A stretch of DNA of 64,000 bases, taken from positions 1 to 64,000 of the forward strand of contig JAKSLE010000002.1 of assembly GCA_024401365.1 (NCBI GenBank), written 5' to 3'. Source of the stretch: Bacteroidales bacterium (GTDB taxonomy: Bacteria > Bacteroidota > Bacteroidia > Bacteroidales > Marinilabiliaceae). Both the position numbers and the translations under genes were made by a program. The notes beneath the pieces were generated by a model. That model saw nothing but the letters and a program-made list of their open reading frames with translations. It was not told where the DNA came from and did not search any database. Below, one piece after another: positions 42,358 to 53,006 of the stretch (position 1 is its first letter; each line of letters begins with the position of its first letter).

Positions 42358-43065
42358 TTAGAAATTATTGGCTTTATTGCCTATCGTCCTAACCATTATC
42401 ACGCCATTCGCACCTCGCGCACCATACATAGAGCCGTCCTTCAGGACCTCTACGCTCTCTACGTTGTAAACTGATATATTGGTGAGACTCGGAACTTCCA
42501 TTCCGTCTACAAGGAACAGAGGATCTGTCTGATTGGAGTTCGATCCTATGCCCCTAATATATGCCTTGGTCTGTCCGTTTACTGTAGTAATATTCAATCC
42601 TGGAACCAAGCCCCTCAAGGCATCAAGCACATTTGTAGCATTGGTCCTGCGGAGAACATCTCCCGATATGCCATTGCTTACGTCTAGCGACTCTCTACGC
42701 TTGACATAACCAAATCCTACACTCACCAGTTCCTGATCTTCTTCGGCTTCATACTTGGCCGTATTGTCAATATGGTCTAGCCTGATAATCAGACTCTTCC
42801 TTCCTTCAACTGGTATGTAGTATATCTTCTTTTTATACAATATCTTGAGCGTGTCAGTATCTTTCACATCAGTCAAGCCAAACCTGCCTTTACTGTCACT
42901 TACCGACACATAGTTCTTGTCTATATATATCCTGGCTCTCTTTAACGGATTGCCTATAAAGTCACAAACCTTACCATTAAATGGCACACTGTTCTCCTTC
43001 TGAGCATATATACTACCGCAAACACTCAGAAGCGAAACCATAAGTATGAATAATTTCTTCTGCAT
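42358..43065 (-). CDS. Stand-alone TonB-plug protein (carboxypeptidase-like domain plus plug, no barrel)
   Basis: A protein of 235 residues with a signal peptide ending SIYAQ. Residues 28-110 form a carboxypeptidase-regulatory-like domain (FNGKVCDFIGNPLKRARIYI). Residues 115-230 form the plug of a SusC-type receptor (VSVGFGYVKRRE; VLDALRGLVPGLNI; IRGIGSNSNQTDPLFLVDGM; ARGANGVIMV). The 22-strand barrel that should follow is absent and there is no trace of it before the convergent gene. It may be a natural periplasmic plug or accessory protein, or an old truncation. Confidence 0.85.
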   Translation of the reverse strand: MQKKLFILMVSLLSVCGSIYAQKENSVPFNGKVCDFIGNPLKRARIYIDKNYVSVSDSKGRFGLTDVKDTDTLKILYKKKIYYIPVEGRKSLIIRLDHIDNTAKYEAEEDQELVSVGFGYVKRRESLDVSNGISGDVLRRTNATNVLDALRGLVPGLNITTVNGQTKAYIRGIGSNSNQTDPLFLVDGMEVPSLTNISVYNVESVEVLKDGSMYGARGANGVIMVRTIGNKANNF

Positions 43066-43164
43066 AATATTAAATTTAGAGAGATGAGTTTCTATCTACT
43101 CACACCGCGCAAGTTAGTAAAAAAAATACTACCTTAGTCGCAAAAGTTAAAAAACGCGATATAA

Positions 43165-43245
43165 ATGAAAGTCTTAATTCTCAATGGCAGCCCATACACA
43201 CAACGCAAAATAAGCCCGTTTAAGCCGTTATTTTCATTTTTATAG
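43165..43245 (+). pseudogene. Remnant of a flavodoxin-like oxidoreductase start
   Basis: An ATG opens MKVLILNGSPYTQRKISPFK, six more residues, then stop. MKVLILNGSP is the typical first strand and FMN phosphate loop of NAD(P)H-dependent flavodoxin-like reductases. The remainder does not continue the family. It lies within the gyrA upstream region. Confidence 0.4.
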
Positions 43246-43266
43246 CAAGAAATAATGGTAGCAAAA

Positions 43267-43283
43267 TTTGGCAACATGCCAAA
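43267..43283. promoter_or_regulatory. 17 bp palindrome upstream of gyrA
   Basis: TTTGGCA-ACA-TGCCAAA, a perfect dyad typical of a dimer-binding operator, about 90 bases before the gyrA start codon. The arm TTTGGCA is the same heptamer found in the accessory-region promoters, though without the TAGGTAA partner. Confidence 0.45.
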
Positions 43284-43373
43284 AAACGCGTAAATTAGCA
43301 CGATTTTTGCCACGAAACAGTTTTAGATATATTATTGTTAAGCGGCACAACAAACAGCATTTATAATTTTACA

Positions 43374-45941
43374 ATGTCAGACGAGACAAATAACACAGAA
43401 AACTATGGAGACCAGCGCATAGTCGACTTCAAGATCGAAGACCTCATGCGTACGGCCTACATCGACTATTCGATGTCCGTTATCGTTTCGCGAGCACTGC
43501 CTGATGCACGTGACGGCTTTAAGCCTGTTCACCGTCGTATCCTCTTCGGCATGAACGAGCTCGGCGTTAGACACAACACTCCATACAAGAAATCAGCTCG
43601 TATCGTCGGTGACGTTCTCGGTAAGTACCACCCTCATGGCGACTCTTCCGTATACGGCGCCCTCGTACGTCTTGCACAGCCTTGGGCTATGCGTTATACT
43701 TTGGTCGACGGTCAGGGTAACTTCGGTTCTATGGACGGCGACTCAGCAGCTGCCATGCGTTATACCGAGGCTCGCCTCGAAACAATGGCAGAGGATATGC
43801 TTATCGATATCGATAAGGAGACTGTCCTCATGCAGAAAAACTTCGACGAATCACTCGAAGAGCCTACAGTCCTCCCTACTCGTATCCCTAACCTCCTCGT
43901 AAATGGTTCTTCTGGTATCGCCGTAGGTATGGCTACTAATATGCCAACTCACAACCTCCGCGATTCTATCGATACCGTCATCGCTTACGTCGACAACGAG
44001 AATATCGAGAACGAGGAACTTATCAAAATCATCAAAGCTCCTGATTTCCCTACCGGCGGTATCATATTCGGATACGCTGGCGTTAAGGAGGCTTACGAGA
44101 CAGGTAACGGCCGCGTAGTAATACGCGCTCGCTGCGAAGTAGAGACTACCAACGAGCACGATAGCATCATCGTAACAGAAATCCCTTATAATGTTAATAA
44201 GGCGGAGATGATTAAGCATATCGCCGACCTCGTTAACGAGAAGAAACTCGAGGGTATATCTAATATCAATGATGAGTCCGATCAGCGTGGTCTCCGCGTA
44301 GTTATCGAACTCAAACGCGATGCAATCGCTTCGGTGGTTCTCAACCACCTCTACAAGTTCACTGAACTCCAGACAAGCTTTAGTGTCAATAACGTGGCCC
44401 TCGTCAACGGCCGCCCAATGACATTGACACTCAAGGATATGGTGAAGGTATTCGCCGATCACCGCCACGAGGTTATCATCAACCGTACTAAGTACCTCCT
44501 CAAAAAAGCAGAGGAACGTGCACATATCGTCGAGGGCTTAATCATCGCATCAGACAATATCGACGAGGTAGTACGTATCATCCGTGCAGCTAAGAGCCCT
44601 GAAGAGGCTAAGAAAAACCTCGAGGCTCGCTTCAACCTCGACGAACTTCAGTCTGCAGCTATCGTAGCTATGCGCCTCGGTCAACTTACAGGACTGGAGC
44701 AGGATAAGCTTCGCGGTGAGTACAAAGACCTCATGGAGAAGATCGATTACTACAATCGCATCCTCACTGACGACAACCTTTGCCGCCAGATCATCAAGGA
44801 CGAACTTATCGAGATCCGCGAGAAGTATGGCGACGACCGTCGTACATCTATCGAGTACTCTGCCGAGGAGTTCAACCCAGAGGATTTCTACGCCGACGAC
44901 GATATGGTTATTACCGTATCTCACCTCGGATACATCAAACGTACTCCTCTCACAGAGTTCCGCGCTCAGAACCGCGGTGGCGTAGGCGCTAAGGGCAGCA
45001 CAACTCGCGATCAGGACTTCATCGAGCATCTCTATTTCGCTAAGATGCACGATACAATGATGTTCTTCACTCGCAATGGCCGCTGCTTCTGGTACAAGGT
45101 ATACGACATTCCAGAGGGCAACAAGCAGTCTAAGGGTCGCGCAATCCAGAACCTTATATCTATCGAAAAGGACGACGTTGTTAAGGCATTTATCAACGTC
45201 CGCGGCTTGAACGACAAGGAATACACCGAGAGCCACTATATCATAATGTGTACAAAGAAGGGCGTAATCAAGAGATCTAAACTCACTGATTACTCTCGTC
45301 CACGTACAAATGGCGTCATAGCCATCACAGTTCGTGAGGGTGATGAACTCCTCCAAGCTATCCTCACCGACGGCAAGAACGAAATTATGATGGCTACACA
45401 GTCTGGTCGCGCTATCCGCTTCGAAGAGGAGGGCGTTCGCTGCATCGGTCGTACAGGTGCCGGCGTTAAGGGCGTAACTCTCGCAGATGAGGAGACCGAC
45501 GCAGTAGTAGGATTCCTCGGCATAGCTCCAGAGGAGAAGGAGAACAGCAATATCTTCGTTCTCTCAGCTAACGGCTTCGGTAAACGATCAGAGGTCGACG
45601 AGTATCGTATGACCAACCGCGGCGGTAAGGGTGTCCTCACAATGCGTATTACCGAAAAGACTGGCACGCTTGTTGTTATTGATAAGATGTCGGACGACCA
45701 AGACCTTATGATCATCAACCGCTCGGGTATCACTATCCGTATCCCAGCTAGCGAAATCAAGGTCGCAGGCCGTGCAACACAGGGCGTTAAACTCATCAAC
45801 CTCAAGAAGAAGAGCGATAGCATTGCTTCCGGAACAATGGTACCCCACGACGAAGAGGCTGAAATAGACGAGGAGAGCCTTGCAACTGACGGCGAGCAAC
45901 TAGAAGCGCCAGAAACTCCAGGCAATCCTACTGAAGAATAG
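43374..45941 (+). CDS. gyrA: DNA gyrase subunit A
   Basis: A protein of 855 residues from the ATG at 43374; the earlier in-frame start gives a non-conserved tail. The breakage-reunion domain has [18 protein letters not shown], the quinolone-determining segment [15 protein letters not shown] and the catalytic Tyr in [10 protein letters not shown]. The C-terminal pinwheel includes the GyrA box region ([11 protein letters not shown]), which separates it from ParC. The Ser equivalent to E. coli Ser83 is kept and Gly stands at the Asp87 position, which may be normal for the group. The acidic C-terminus ([11 protein letters not shown]) is usual. Confidence 0.97.
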   Translation: MSDETNNTENYGDQRIVDFKIEDLMRTAYIDYSMSVIVSRALPDARDGFKPVHRRILFGMNELGVRHNTPYKKSARIVGDVLGKYHPHGDSSVYGALVRLAQPWAMRYTLVDGQGNFGSMDGDSAAAMRYTEARLETMAEDMLIDIDKETVLMQKNFDESLEEPTVLPTRIPNLLVNGSSGIAVGMATNMPTHNLRDSIDTVIAYVDNENIENEELIKIIKAPDFPTGGIIFGYAGVKEAYETGNGRVVIRARCEVETTNEHDSIIVTEIPYNVNKAEMIKHIADLVNEKKLEGISNINDESDQRGLRVVIELKRDAIASVVLNHLYKFTELQTSFSVNNVALVNGRPMTLTLKDMVKVFADHRHEVIINRTKYLLKKAEERAHIVEGLIIASDNIDEVVRIIRAAKSPEEAKKNLEARFNLDELQSAAIVAMRLGQLTGLEQDKLRGEYKDLMEKIDYYNRILTDDNLCRQIIKDELIEIREKYGDDRRTSIEYSAEEFNPEDFYADDDMVITVSHLGYIKRTPLTEFRAQNRGGVGAKGSTTRDQDFIEHLYFAKMHDTMMFFTRNGRCFWYKVYDIPEGNKQSKGRAIQNLISIEKDDVVKAFINVRGLNDKEYTESHYIIMCTKKGVIKRSKLTDYSRPRTNGVIAITVREGDELLQAILTDGKNEIMMATQSGRAIRFEEEGVRCIGRTGAGVKGVTLADEETDAVVGFLGIAPEEKENSNIFVLSANGFGKRSEVDEYRMTNRGGKGVLTMRITEKTGTLVVIDKMSDDQDLMIINRSGITIRIPASEIKVAGRATQGVKLINLKKKSDSIASGTMVPHDEEAEIDEESLATDGEQLEAPETPGNPTEE

Positions 45942-45994
45942 ACAAAACAATAAATAAACAGAATTTATTAACTCGATTTTTATCTTATAAGTAT

Positions 45995-47173
45995 ATGAAG
46001 AAGGTATTTACAATCCTAGCACTTGCAGGCGTTGCGCTCACAGCTAGTGCTCAGAAGGGCAACATCAGCAAGGCTGAGAACGCTCTTATCCTCCAAAAGG
46101 TTGACGATGCTAAGACTCTCATCGACGAGGCTGTAGTAAACGAGAAGTCAAAGGATCTCCCTAAGACTTTCATCGTAGCAGCTAACGTTTACGCTAAGCT
46201 CGCTGAGAAGAAGGTTGATAGCGAGGCTTTCGCTAAGGTTTCTGAGTACATGGCTAAGGCCGAGGAACTCGACGCTAAGGGCGACGCTAAGGGCAAAGGT
46301 ATCGGCAAGTCTCAGAAGGATATCAAGAAGATGTATTCTGCTCTCTTGATGACTGTTCAAAATGTTGGCGCTCAGGCTTACGAGGCTAAGAATTGGAACC
46401 TCATGAGAGACGCTTTCCTCTACGCAGCAGAGTGTAACAAGAATAGCAAGGAGAACTACACTGCAGCAGACGACTCTCTCTTGGTCTACAACGCTGGTCT
46501 CGGCGCTTGGTACGGCGAGGACTATAAGTCAGCAGCTCAGTGCTTCGAGAAGAACTTCGAGATGGACTACGAGGGCGTAAAGACAATCGGTTTCGCTTAC
46601 AACGCATACAAGAACCTCGGCGATACATTGAACATGGAGCGTATCATCAAGAAGGGCTTCGAGAAGTATCCTACTGAGAAGGGTATCCTCGGCGACCTCA
46701 TCAACTTCTACCTCGGCGCTAAGCGCAACGACGACGCTCTCACATACCTCAACGAGGCTATCTCAAAGTACGACAAGGTACCTGATTACTACTACGCTCG
46801 TGGTTGCTTGTACGAGAAGATCGACGAGGAGAAGGCTATCGCCGACTACCAGAAGGCTCTCGAACTTAACCCAGAGCACTTCAACGCTTTGTACAACGTA
46901 GCTATCATGTACTACAACAAGGGTATCAACTTGCGTAACGATGCTTCTAACGAGCGCGACGACAAGAAGTACGCTGTTATCATGAAGAACGTACAGGAGA
47001 CAACTTCTAAGGCTGTTCCTTTCATTGAGCGCGCAGTAGAGGCTGCTCCATCTACAGAGATGAAGATCGAGGCCCTCAGCACAATGAAGGCTATCTGCTA
47101 CGGTGCTGACCCAGAGGACAACAGCGGTAAGATGATGAAGGCTATCAACGCCCTCAAGGAACTCCAGCAGTAA
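45995..47173 (+). CDS. Exported TPR protein
   Basis: A protein of 392 residues with a signal peptide ending TASAQ. Several tetratricopeptide repeats are seen, best at residues 155-300 (AGLGAWYGEDYKSAAQCFEK; AIADYQKALELNPEHFNALY). Codon choice is extremely biased (GCT, AAG, CTC, GAG), indicating high expression. It is likely a periplasmic scaffold. It is 53 bases after gyrA and ends at a strong terminator. Confidence 0.88.
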   Translation: MKKVFTILALAGVALTASAQKGNISKAENALILQKVDDAKTLIDEAVVNEKSKDLPKTFIVAANVYAKLAEKKVDSEAFAKVSEYMAKAEELDAKGDAKGKGIGKSQKDIKKMYSALLMTVQNVGAQAYEAKNWNLMRDAFLYAAECNKNSKENYTAADDSLLVYNAGLGAWYGEDYKSAAQCFEKNFEMDYEGVKTIGFAYNAYKNLGDTLNMERIIKKGFEKYPTEKGILGDLINFYLGAKRNDDALTYLNEAISKYDKVPDYYYARGCLYEKIDEEKAIADYQKALELNPEHFNALYNVAIMYYNKGINLRNDASNERDDKKYAVIMKNVQETTSKAVPFIERAVEAAPSTEMKIEALSTMKAICYGADPEDNSGKMMKAINALKELQQ

Positions 47174-47197
47174 TATTTCATTATTATTTAATATTCC

Positions 47198-47233
47198 GAG
47201 AGTGTATCCAACTTGGGTACACTCTCTTTTTTA
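47198..47233 (+). terminator. Intrinsic terminator after the TPR gene
   Basis: GAGAGTGTA (47198-47206) pairs with TACACTCTC (47218-47226), followed by seven T residues. Confidence 0.9.
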
Positions 47234-47301
47234 TCCCCCCCACTCACCTCCATTGCACAATTAAATGGGCGTAATAACTTTTACTTTTCAATATTTGTTT
47301 A

Positions 47302-47309
47302 TACTTTTG
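47302..47309 (+). promoter_or_regulatory. -7 box of the secA-lgt unit
   Basis: TACTTTTG, a match to TAnnTTTG. The leader to the secA start codon would be about 80 bases. Confidence 0.5.
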
Positions 47310-47396
47310 CAACTTGTATAGGGTATAGTGCAAGGTGTACATATTAGACACGTCATTACTACACTACGAACCCAACAAATAAGTAAATTCGTTACT

Positions 47397-50300
47397 ATGT
47401 CAATCATAAACAACATACTGACCAAGCTTTTTGGCAGTAAGGCAGAAAAGGACATGAAGGAGATCGCTCCTATCGTGGCCAAAATCAAAGAGGTATACCC
47501 TCAAATCGAACGTTTGTCTAACGACGAACTCCGTGCTAAAACAGCATCTCTACGTAAACAGATCTGGGACGCAATAGCCGACTTCCAGAAGGAAATCGAC
47601 ACTCTGCGCGAAGAGGCCGATAAGCCTGGTTGCTCTGTCGAGAAAAAGGAGGAGAACTACAAGGCTATCGATAATATCGAGAAAAAGATTGACGACCGCG
47701 TAGAGGCTGAACTCAACAAGATCCTTCCTGAGGCATTCGCCATTATGAAGGATACAGCACGCCGATTCACAGAAAATTCCGAAATCCGCGTTAAGGCTAC
47801 TGATCTCGACCGCGAGTTGGCAGGCACTAAGGATTTCGTAACTATAGATGGCGATACAGCAATCTGGCAGAACCACTGGTTGGCAGGAGGTTCTGAGGTC
47901 AAATGGGAAATGGTTCACTACGATGTTCAGCTCATCGGTGGTATCGTCCTCCATCAGGGTAAGATTTCCGAGATGCAGACAGGTGAAGGTAAGACCCTCG
48001 TAGCTACATTGCCTGTATTCCTCAACGCGCTCCCTGGTCGTGGCGTTCACGTCGTAACAGTGAACGACTACTTGTCAAAGCGTGACTCCGAATGGATGGG
48101 CCCTCTCTACCAATTCCATGGTTTGACCGTGGATTGTATCGACAAGACAAAACCTAATAGCCCAGAACGCCGCAACGCATACAACTGCGATATCACATTC
48201 GGTACTAATAACGAGTTCGGTTTCGACTACCTCCGTGATAATGGCGCAACTCACCCAGAGGATCTTGTACAACGTAAGCACAATTATGCTATCGTCGACG
48301 AGGTGGACTCGGTTCTTATCGATGACGCCCGTACTCCATTGATCATCTCTGGTCCTGTAAAGAACCGCGCAGAGCAGCAGTTCGAGCAACTTAAGGCTCC
48401 AGTTGAGCGACTCGTTGAGACTCAGCGTACTCTCGTAAGCCAGTTGCTCTCCGATGCAAAGAAGAAACTCGCATCTAGCTCTACTAAGGAGGAGCATGAT
48501 GAGGGTGCCCTCTTGTTGTTCCGCGCTTTCAAGGGTCTTCCTAGAAACCGCGCCCTTATCAAGTTCTTGAGCGAACAGGGCATCAAGAATACCCTCATCA
48601 ATACAGAGAACTACTACATGCAGGAGAATGGTAAACATCTCCACGTAGCTACTGATCCTCTCTACTTCGTAATCGACGAGAAACACAATTCAATCGAACT
48701 CACAGATAAGGGTATCGAGGTTCTTACCGGAGAGTCCGACGATAAGGATTTCTTCGTTCTCCCAGATGTAGGTTCCGAAATTGCCGCTATCGAAAGCAGC
48801 AATATTCTCGACGAGGAGAAAATCAAGCGCAAGAACGAGCTCATGCAGAACTACTCTATCAAGAGCGAGCGTCTTCATACCATCAACCAGCTTCTCAAGG
48901 CTTATACCCTCTTCGAGAAGGATATCCAGTACGTGGTTATCGACAATAAGGTGCTTATCGTCGATGAGCAGACTGGTCGTATCATGGATGGTCGCCGCTA
49001 CTCTGATGGTCTCCACCAGGCTCTCGAGGCTAAGGAGAAGGTTCGTATCGAAGATCCAACACAGACCTATGCTACCATTACCCTCCAGAATTATTTCCGT
49101 ATGTACCACAAGCTCTCGGGCATGACAGGTACAGCCGAAACAGAGGCTGGCGAGTTCTGGAATATCTATAAACTCGATGTGGTCACAATCCCTACTAACC
49201 GACCTATCGCTCGTAAGGATTATGACGATCTTATCTACAAGACAACAAAGGAAAAGTTTGCTGCCGTAATAGAGAAGATTATAGAGTATCGCGATCAGGG
49301 CCGCCCTGTCCTCGTAGGTACTACAAGCGTCGATGTCAGCGAACTCTTGAGCCGTATGCTTACTTTGCGCGGTATCAAGCACAACGTATTGAATGCTAAG
49401 TTGCACCAGAAGGAGGCCGAAATCGTAGCCCTCGCTGGTCAGAAGGGTGCCGTGACTATCGCTACCAACATGGCTGGTCGTGGTACCGATATCAAGCTTA
49501 CACCCGAGGTTAAGGAGGCTGGTGGTCTCGCTATCATCGGTACCGAACGCCACGAGAGCCGACGCGTCGATCGCCAGTTGCGTGGTCGTTCAGGCCGTCA
49601 GGGTGACGTAGGTTCATCTCAGTTCTTCGTATCTTTCGAGGACAACCTTATGCGTCTCTTCGGTTCCGAGCGTATGGTGCGTATCATGGACCACGCCGGC
49701 TTCAAAGAGGGCGAGCCTATCCAACATAGCATGATGTCTAAGGCTATCGAAAAGGCTCAGCGCAAAGTCGAGGAGAACAACTTCGGTATCCGTAAGCGTC
49801 TCTTGGAGTACGATGACGTAATGAACGAGCAACGTAAGGTTATCTACACTCGCCGCCGCCACGCTTTGTATGGCGACCGTATCGAGTTGGATATCATGAA
49901 TATGGTTCAGGATACCGCCTATACATTGATTACCGAAGCTAAGGATACAAACAATTACGAGGGTCTTCGCCTCGATACATTGAAGACTTTCGCTATCCAG
50001 CTGCCTTTCGGTCCAGAGGATCTCACTAACAAAAAGCCTGAGGTTCTTACCGAATTGGTATACAACGAGGCATGGAAAGCTTTCTTGCAACGTTGCGAGA
50101 CTATCCGTCAGCAGGTTATACCTGTAATTAAGTCTGTTCACGAACAGAGCAGAGGTCAAATAAAGAACGTCATCCTGCCACTTACAGATGGTGCTAAGAA
50201 ATTCAATATCCCTTGTAGCTTGGAAAAGGCTATCGAGACAGATTGCACCGAGTTCATCCGCGCATTCGAGAAGGTTATATGCCTCATCTCTATAGACGAC

Positions 50301-50780
50301 GCATGGAGAGAGCACTTGCGCCAACTCGATGAGTTGCGTACATCTGTACAGAACGCATCATACGAGCAGAAAGACCCTCTCTTGATCTACAAGTTCGAGT
50401 CGTTCAACCTCTTCGATGCTATGATCAAGAGCATCAACTCTACTATCGTTACAGCTCTCTCTCGTATCTCTATCGCAGTAGAGAATCGTGAGCAGATAGC
50501 TTCTAGCCAGGAACAGGCACAACAGGAGCAGATGAGAGAGGCAGCTCGCGAACGTATGGAGATGGAACGCCTCCGTGCTATGCACGATACTATGCAGGCA
50601 CTTAACAATAGAGCAAGGGCCAACAAGCAGGCTCAGGCAGATGGTAATATCCCTCCTATGCCTACCGGTTATCGCCAGACCTCTCCAACTATGCCTATCC
50701 GCAACGATAATAAGATCGGTCGCAACGACCCTTGCTTCTGCGGCAGCGGTTTGAAATACAAGAATTGTCACGGTAAATAA
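47397..50780 (+). CDS. secA: Preprotein translocase ATPase SecA
   Basis: A protein of 1127 residues from [20 protein letters not shown]; the longer frame upstream is leader. Motifs: Walker A GEGKT in [19 protein letters not shown] ([14 protein letters not shown]), GRGTDIKL, and the HWII helicase region with [11 protein letters not shown]. An insertion of about 70 residues ([20 protein letters not shown] and following) sits in the preprotein-binding region and is usual for Bacteroidota SecA. The C-terminal zinc motif [14 protein letters not shown] is intact. It drives export through SecYEG. Confidence 0.97.
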   Translation: MSIINNILTKLFGSKAEKDMKEIAPIVAKIKEVYPQIERLSNDELRAKTASLRKQIWDAIADFQKEIDTLREEADKPGCSVEKKEENYKAIDNIEKKIDDRVEAELNKILPEAFAIMKDTARRFTENSEIRVKATDLDRELAGTKDFVTIDGDTAIWQNHWLAGGSEVKWEMVHYDVQLIGGIVLHQGKISEMQTGEGKTLVATLPVFLNALPGRGVHVVTVNDYLSKRDSEWMGPLYQFHGLTVDCIDKTKPNSPERRNAYNCDITFGTNNEFGFDYLRDNGATHPEDLVQRKHNYAIVDEVDSVLIDDARTPLIISGPVKNRAEQQFEQLKAPVERLVETQRTLVSQLLSDAKKKLASSSTKEEHDEGALLLFRAFKGLPRNRALIKFLSEQGIKNTLINTENYYMQENGKHLHVATDPLYFVIDEKHNSIELTDKGIEVLTGESDDKDFFVLPDVGSEIAAIESSNILDEEKIKRKNELMQNYSIKSERLHTINQLLKAYTLFEKDIQYVVIDNKVLIVDEQTGRIMDGRRYSDGLHQALEAKEKVRIEDPTQTYATITLQNYFRMYHKLSGMTGTAETEAGEFWNIYKLDVVTIPTNRPIARKDYDDLIYKTTKEKFAAVIEKIIEYRDQGRPVLVGTTSVDVSELLSRMLTLRGIKHNVLNAKLHQKEAEIVALAGQKGAVTIATNMAGRGTDIKLTPEVKEAGGLAIIGTERHESRRVDRQLRGRSGRQGDVGSSQFFVSFEDNLMRLFGSERMVRIMDHAGFKEGEPIQHSMMSKAIEKAQRKVEENNFGIRKRLLEYDDVMNEQRKVIYTRRRHALYGDRIELDIMNMVQDTAYTLITEAKDTNNYEGLRLDTLKTFAIQLPFGPEDLTNKKPEVLTELVYNEAWKAFLQRCETIRQQVIPVIKSVHEQSRGQIKNVILPLTDGAKKFNIPCSLEKAIETDCTEFIRAFEKVICLISIDDAWREHLRQLDELRTSVQNASYEQKDPLLIYKFESFNLFDAMIKSINSTIVTALSRISIAVENREQIASSQEQAQQEQMREAARERMEMERLRAMHDTMQALNNRARANKQAQADGNIPPMPTGYRQTSPTMPIRNDNKIGRNDPCFCGSGLKYKNCHGK

Positions 50781-50786
50781 TAGAAT

Positions 50787-51593
50787 ATGGTTCTAGGATA
50801 TATCGATTGGAATGTCGATCCCATAATCTTCAGCATTGGGAAGTTCGGACTAAGGTACTATAGCCTCTTTTTCGCTTTGGCCTTCTGGTTCGGATATATG
50901 ATGATTTCCAAAATGTTCAAGAAAGAGGGCGCTCCCGATGATTGGTGCGATAAAATATTTATCTATACCATCATCGCTACTATCGTAGGCGCTCGCTTGG
51001 GTCACGTATTCTTCTACGGTTGGGATTACTATTCTCAGAACCCAGCCGAGATCTTCAAGATCTGGGAGGGCGGACTCGCTAGCCACGGCGGTGCCATCGG
51101 CATCTTGGCTGCTCTGTACTTGTACCATAAGCTGGTAGCTAAAACCAAAAGCTACTTGTGGGTTCTCGACCATATCGTTATTCCTATAGCCTTGGCAGCT
51201 TTCTTCATCCGTATGGGAAATCTCTTCAATTCAGAGATATATGGACAGCCAACAGATCTTCCTTGGGCTTTCAGATTCCTTCGTCTGCGCCCCGAGTTGG
51301 CTTTCGTTCCACGCCACCCTACTCAGATTTACGAGGCTTCATTCTACCTCCTCACGTTCCTCCTCCTTTGGTTCTTGTACTGGAAGAAGGATTTCATCAA
51401 ACGCGAGGGCGCCTTATTCGGCATTTTCCTCATTTGCATATTCGGATTCCGAATCATCGTGGAGATGATGAAGGAGAATCAAGAGGCTTTCGAGGACGAT
51501 ATGGCTCTTAACATGGGCCAGATCCTCAGTATCCCACTGGTAATCATAGGTGTTTTCTGCCTCTACAAGGCACTGACAAATAAGTCGAAATAA
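50787..51593 (+). CDS. lgt: Prolipoprotein diacylglyceryl transferase
   Basis: A protein of 268 residues with seven hydrophobic segments. The family signature IRMGNLFNSEIYG and the GGLASHGGAIG segment with the essential His are present. It transfers diacylglycerol to the lipobox Cys of prolipoproteins in the inner membrane. It starts 6 bases after secA, so both are probably on one transcript, linking export and lipoprotein modification. Confidence 0.96.
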   Translation: MVLGYIDWNVDPIIFSIGKFGLRYYSLFFALAFWFGYMMISKMFKKEGAPDDWCDKIFIYTIIATIVGARLGHVFFYGWDYYSQNPAEIFKIWEGGLASHGGAIGILAALYLYHKLVAKTKSYLWVLDHIVIPIALAAFFIRMGNLFNSEIYGQPTDLPWAFRFLRLRPELAFVPRHPTQIYEASFYLLTFLLLWFLYWKKDFIKREGALFGIFLICIFGFRIIVEMMKENQEAFEDDMALNMGQILSIPLVIIGVFCLYKALTNKSK

Positions 51594-51605
51594 CACCTCC
51601 ACACC

Positions 51606-52520
51606 GTGGAACGAAACGCGACAAAGGGCATACTGTTCGGAGCATTATCCGCCGCCAGCTATGGCGTGAATCCAGTAGCCCTTTATTTGTACCAGGATGG
51701 CTTCTCTTCTATCACAGTATTGATGTATCGCTACATCTTTGCTGTAATATTCATGGCTATCTTGCTTCTAGCCAAAAAGGAGTCGTTCAGGTGTACCTCT
51801 GCCGAACTGAAGCGCATGGTCCTCATGGGCATTTTCTTTAGCTTCTCTTCTCTCACTCTCTTCGAATCGTACCGACACATCGCTGTCTCTATCTCTTCTA
51901 CCCTATTATTTTCTTACCCAGCTTTCGTGGCTATAATCATGACTTTGATCTATGGCGAGAAACTGAGTAAACTTCAGATAGCTGGCATAGCAATGGTGGT
52001 CGTCGGCGTATACTTGCTTAATGTCAAACCGGGCGAAGGCGAGGAGCGTCCTCTTTCCGAAACACTCATAGGTGTTACTCTCGTTATCGTCTCTTCCCTG
52101 ATGTACGCCATATATATAGTGGCAACAAAACAGGATAAGGCATTGGCTAATGTCTCTTCCCTGAAATTGTCTTTCTACTCTATCCTTTTCGGATCTTTCG
52201 TATTCATATTGCCTCCACTATTCACCGGTACCGATGGCACTCCTTTCTTGCTTACTACCAGCAAACAGTGGCTTAGCGCAATATCTCTGGGGCTATTCCC
52301 TACCCTCATCTCTGTCACTTTGCTGGCTTACGCTATCCGATACGTGGGACCAACTATCACGGCTCTCCTTGGCGCATTCGAGCCTATAGCAGCCGTCCTT
52401 ATCGGAATACTGCTATTCGGCGAACGCCCCTCTACCTTGTCCTACATCTCAATGCTTATCATCTTCTTCGGCATAAGCATCGTAATCTTACGTGATAGAC
52501 AGAAGGCTAAAAAGGCCTAA
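51606..52520 (+). CDS. EamA/DMT family transporter
   Basis: A protein of 304 residues with ten hydrophobic helices in two EamA repeats (ILFGALSAASYGVNPVALYL; GVTLVIVSSLMYAIYIVATK). The helix 9-10 stretch TALLGAFEPIAAVLIGILLF is typical. It exports or imports small metabolites; the substrate is unknown. It is 12 bases after lgt and overlaps the end of the next, convergent gene by 14 bases. Confidence 0.9.
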   Translation: MERNATKGILFGALSAASYGVNPVALYLYQDGFSSITVLMYRYIFAVIFMAILLLAKKESFRCTSAELKRMVLMGIFFSFSSLTLFESYRHIAVSISSTLLFSYPAFVAIIMTLIYGEKLSKLQIAGIAMVVVGVYLLNVKPGEGEERPLSETLIGVTLVIVSSLMYAIYIVATKQDKALANVSSLKLSFYSILFGSFVFILPPLFTGTDGTPFLLTTSKQWLSAISLGLFPTLISVTLLAYAIRYVGPTITALLGAFEPIAAVLIGILLFGERPSTLSYISMLIIFFGISIVILRDRQKAKKA

Positions 52521-52743
52521 CACGCCCGTCATCGTGCCCCCATATACCGTTGCACGACGTATTGCTGTTCGTCAATATTCTTCTGGGAAATAAAATCAAC
52601 TCCCCCTCATCTTCATCGGGATCATCCAAAGATTTCTCTATCGGATCTATTATGGAAGTCAATGCTTTCTGCATTTGAATGTCGACACCTACCACTTCGA
52701 GCATAGGCGCAACATATGGTCTTTTGCGCTGGTTAATTATCAT
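52507..52743 (-). CDS. Short acidic hypothetical peptide
   Basis: A protein of 78 residues: MIINQRKRPYVAPMLEVVGV, then an acidic middle (SLDDPDEDEGELILF) and an Asn/Gly-rich end. The start resembles the many short Bacteroidales peptides beginning with a basic stretch and Y-x-x-P-x-x-E-V. A TATTTTTG box about 45 bases upstream supports expression. No family name can be given. Confidence 0.5.
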   Translation of the reverse strand: MIINQRKRPYVAPMLEVVGVDIQMQKALTSIIDPIEKSLDDPDEDEGELILFPRRILTNSNTSCNGIWGHDDGRVRPF

Positions 52744-52951
52744 TTTGATGTGGGAATGGTTATATATAGATTCCTCTTGTCAGTGCAAAAATAACACAAA
52801 TTCTCTTTCGTCCAAATAGTCAACAGCCAAATCGCATATATTTATTCTGTCTCTTCTCCATACCCCTAATCTTACTGTTTTAATAAAAAACTGCGAGCAA
52901 ACACTACCTTCCCTTGTATCTGTCTATACCTACAGCTATACTCCAAACAAC

Positions 52952-52986
52952 AAAAAAAGAGGCCGATTCTCTGGAATCGACCCCTC
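52952..52986 (-). terminator. Intrinsic terminator of the histidine-rich protein gene
   Basis: On the minus strand GGTCGATTC pairs with GAATCGGCC (outer GAGG/CCTC extends it), followed by seven T residues. It is 21 bases after the stop codon. Confidence 0.85.
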
Positions 52987-53006
52987 ATATATGTAACCGT
53001 CTATGA

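Noticed and set aside
43614..43680. Gly at the Asp87 position of GyrA as a quinolone-resistance change
   Set aside because: The Ser83 equivalent is intact and Gly may be the normal residue in this lineage; an alignment would be needed.
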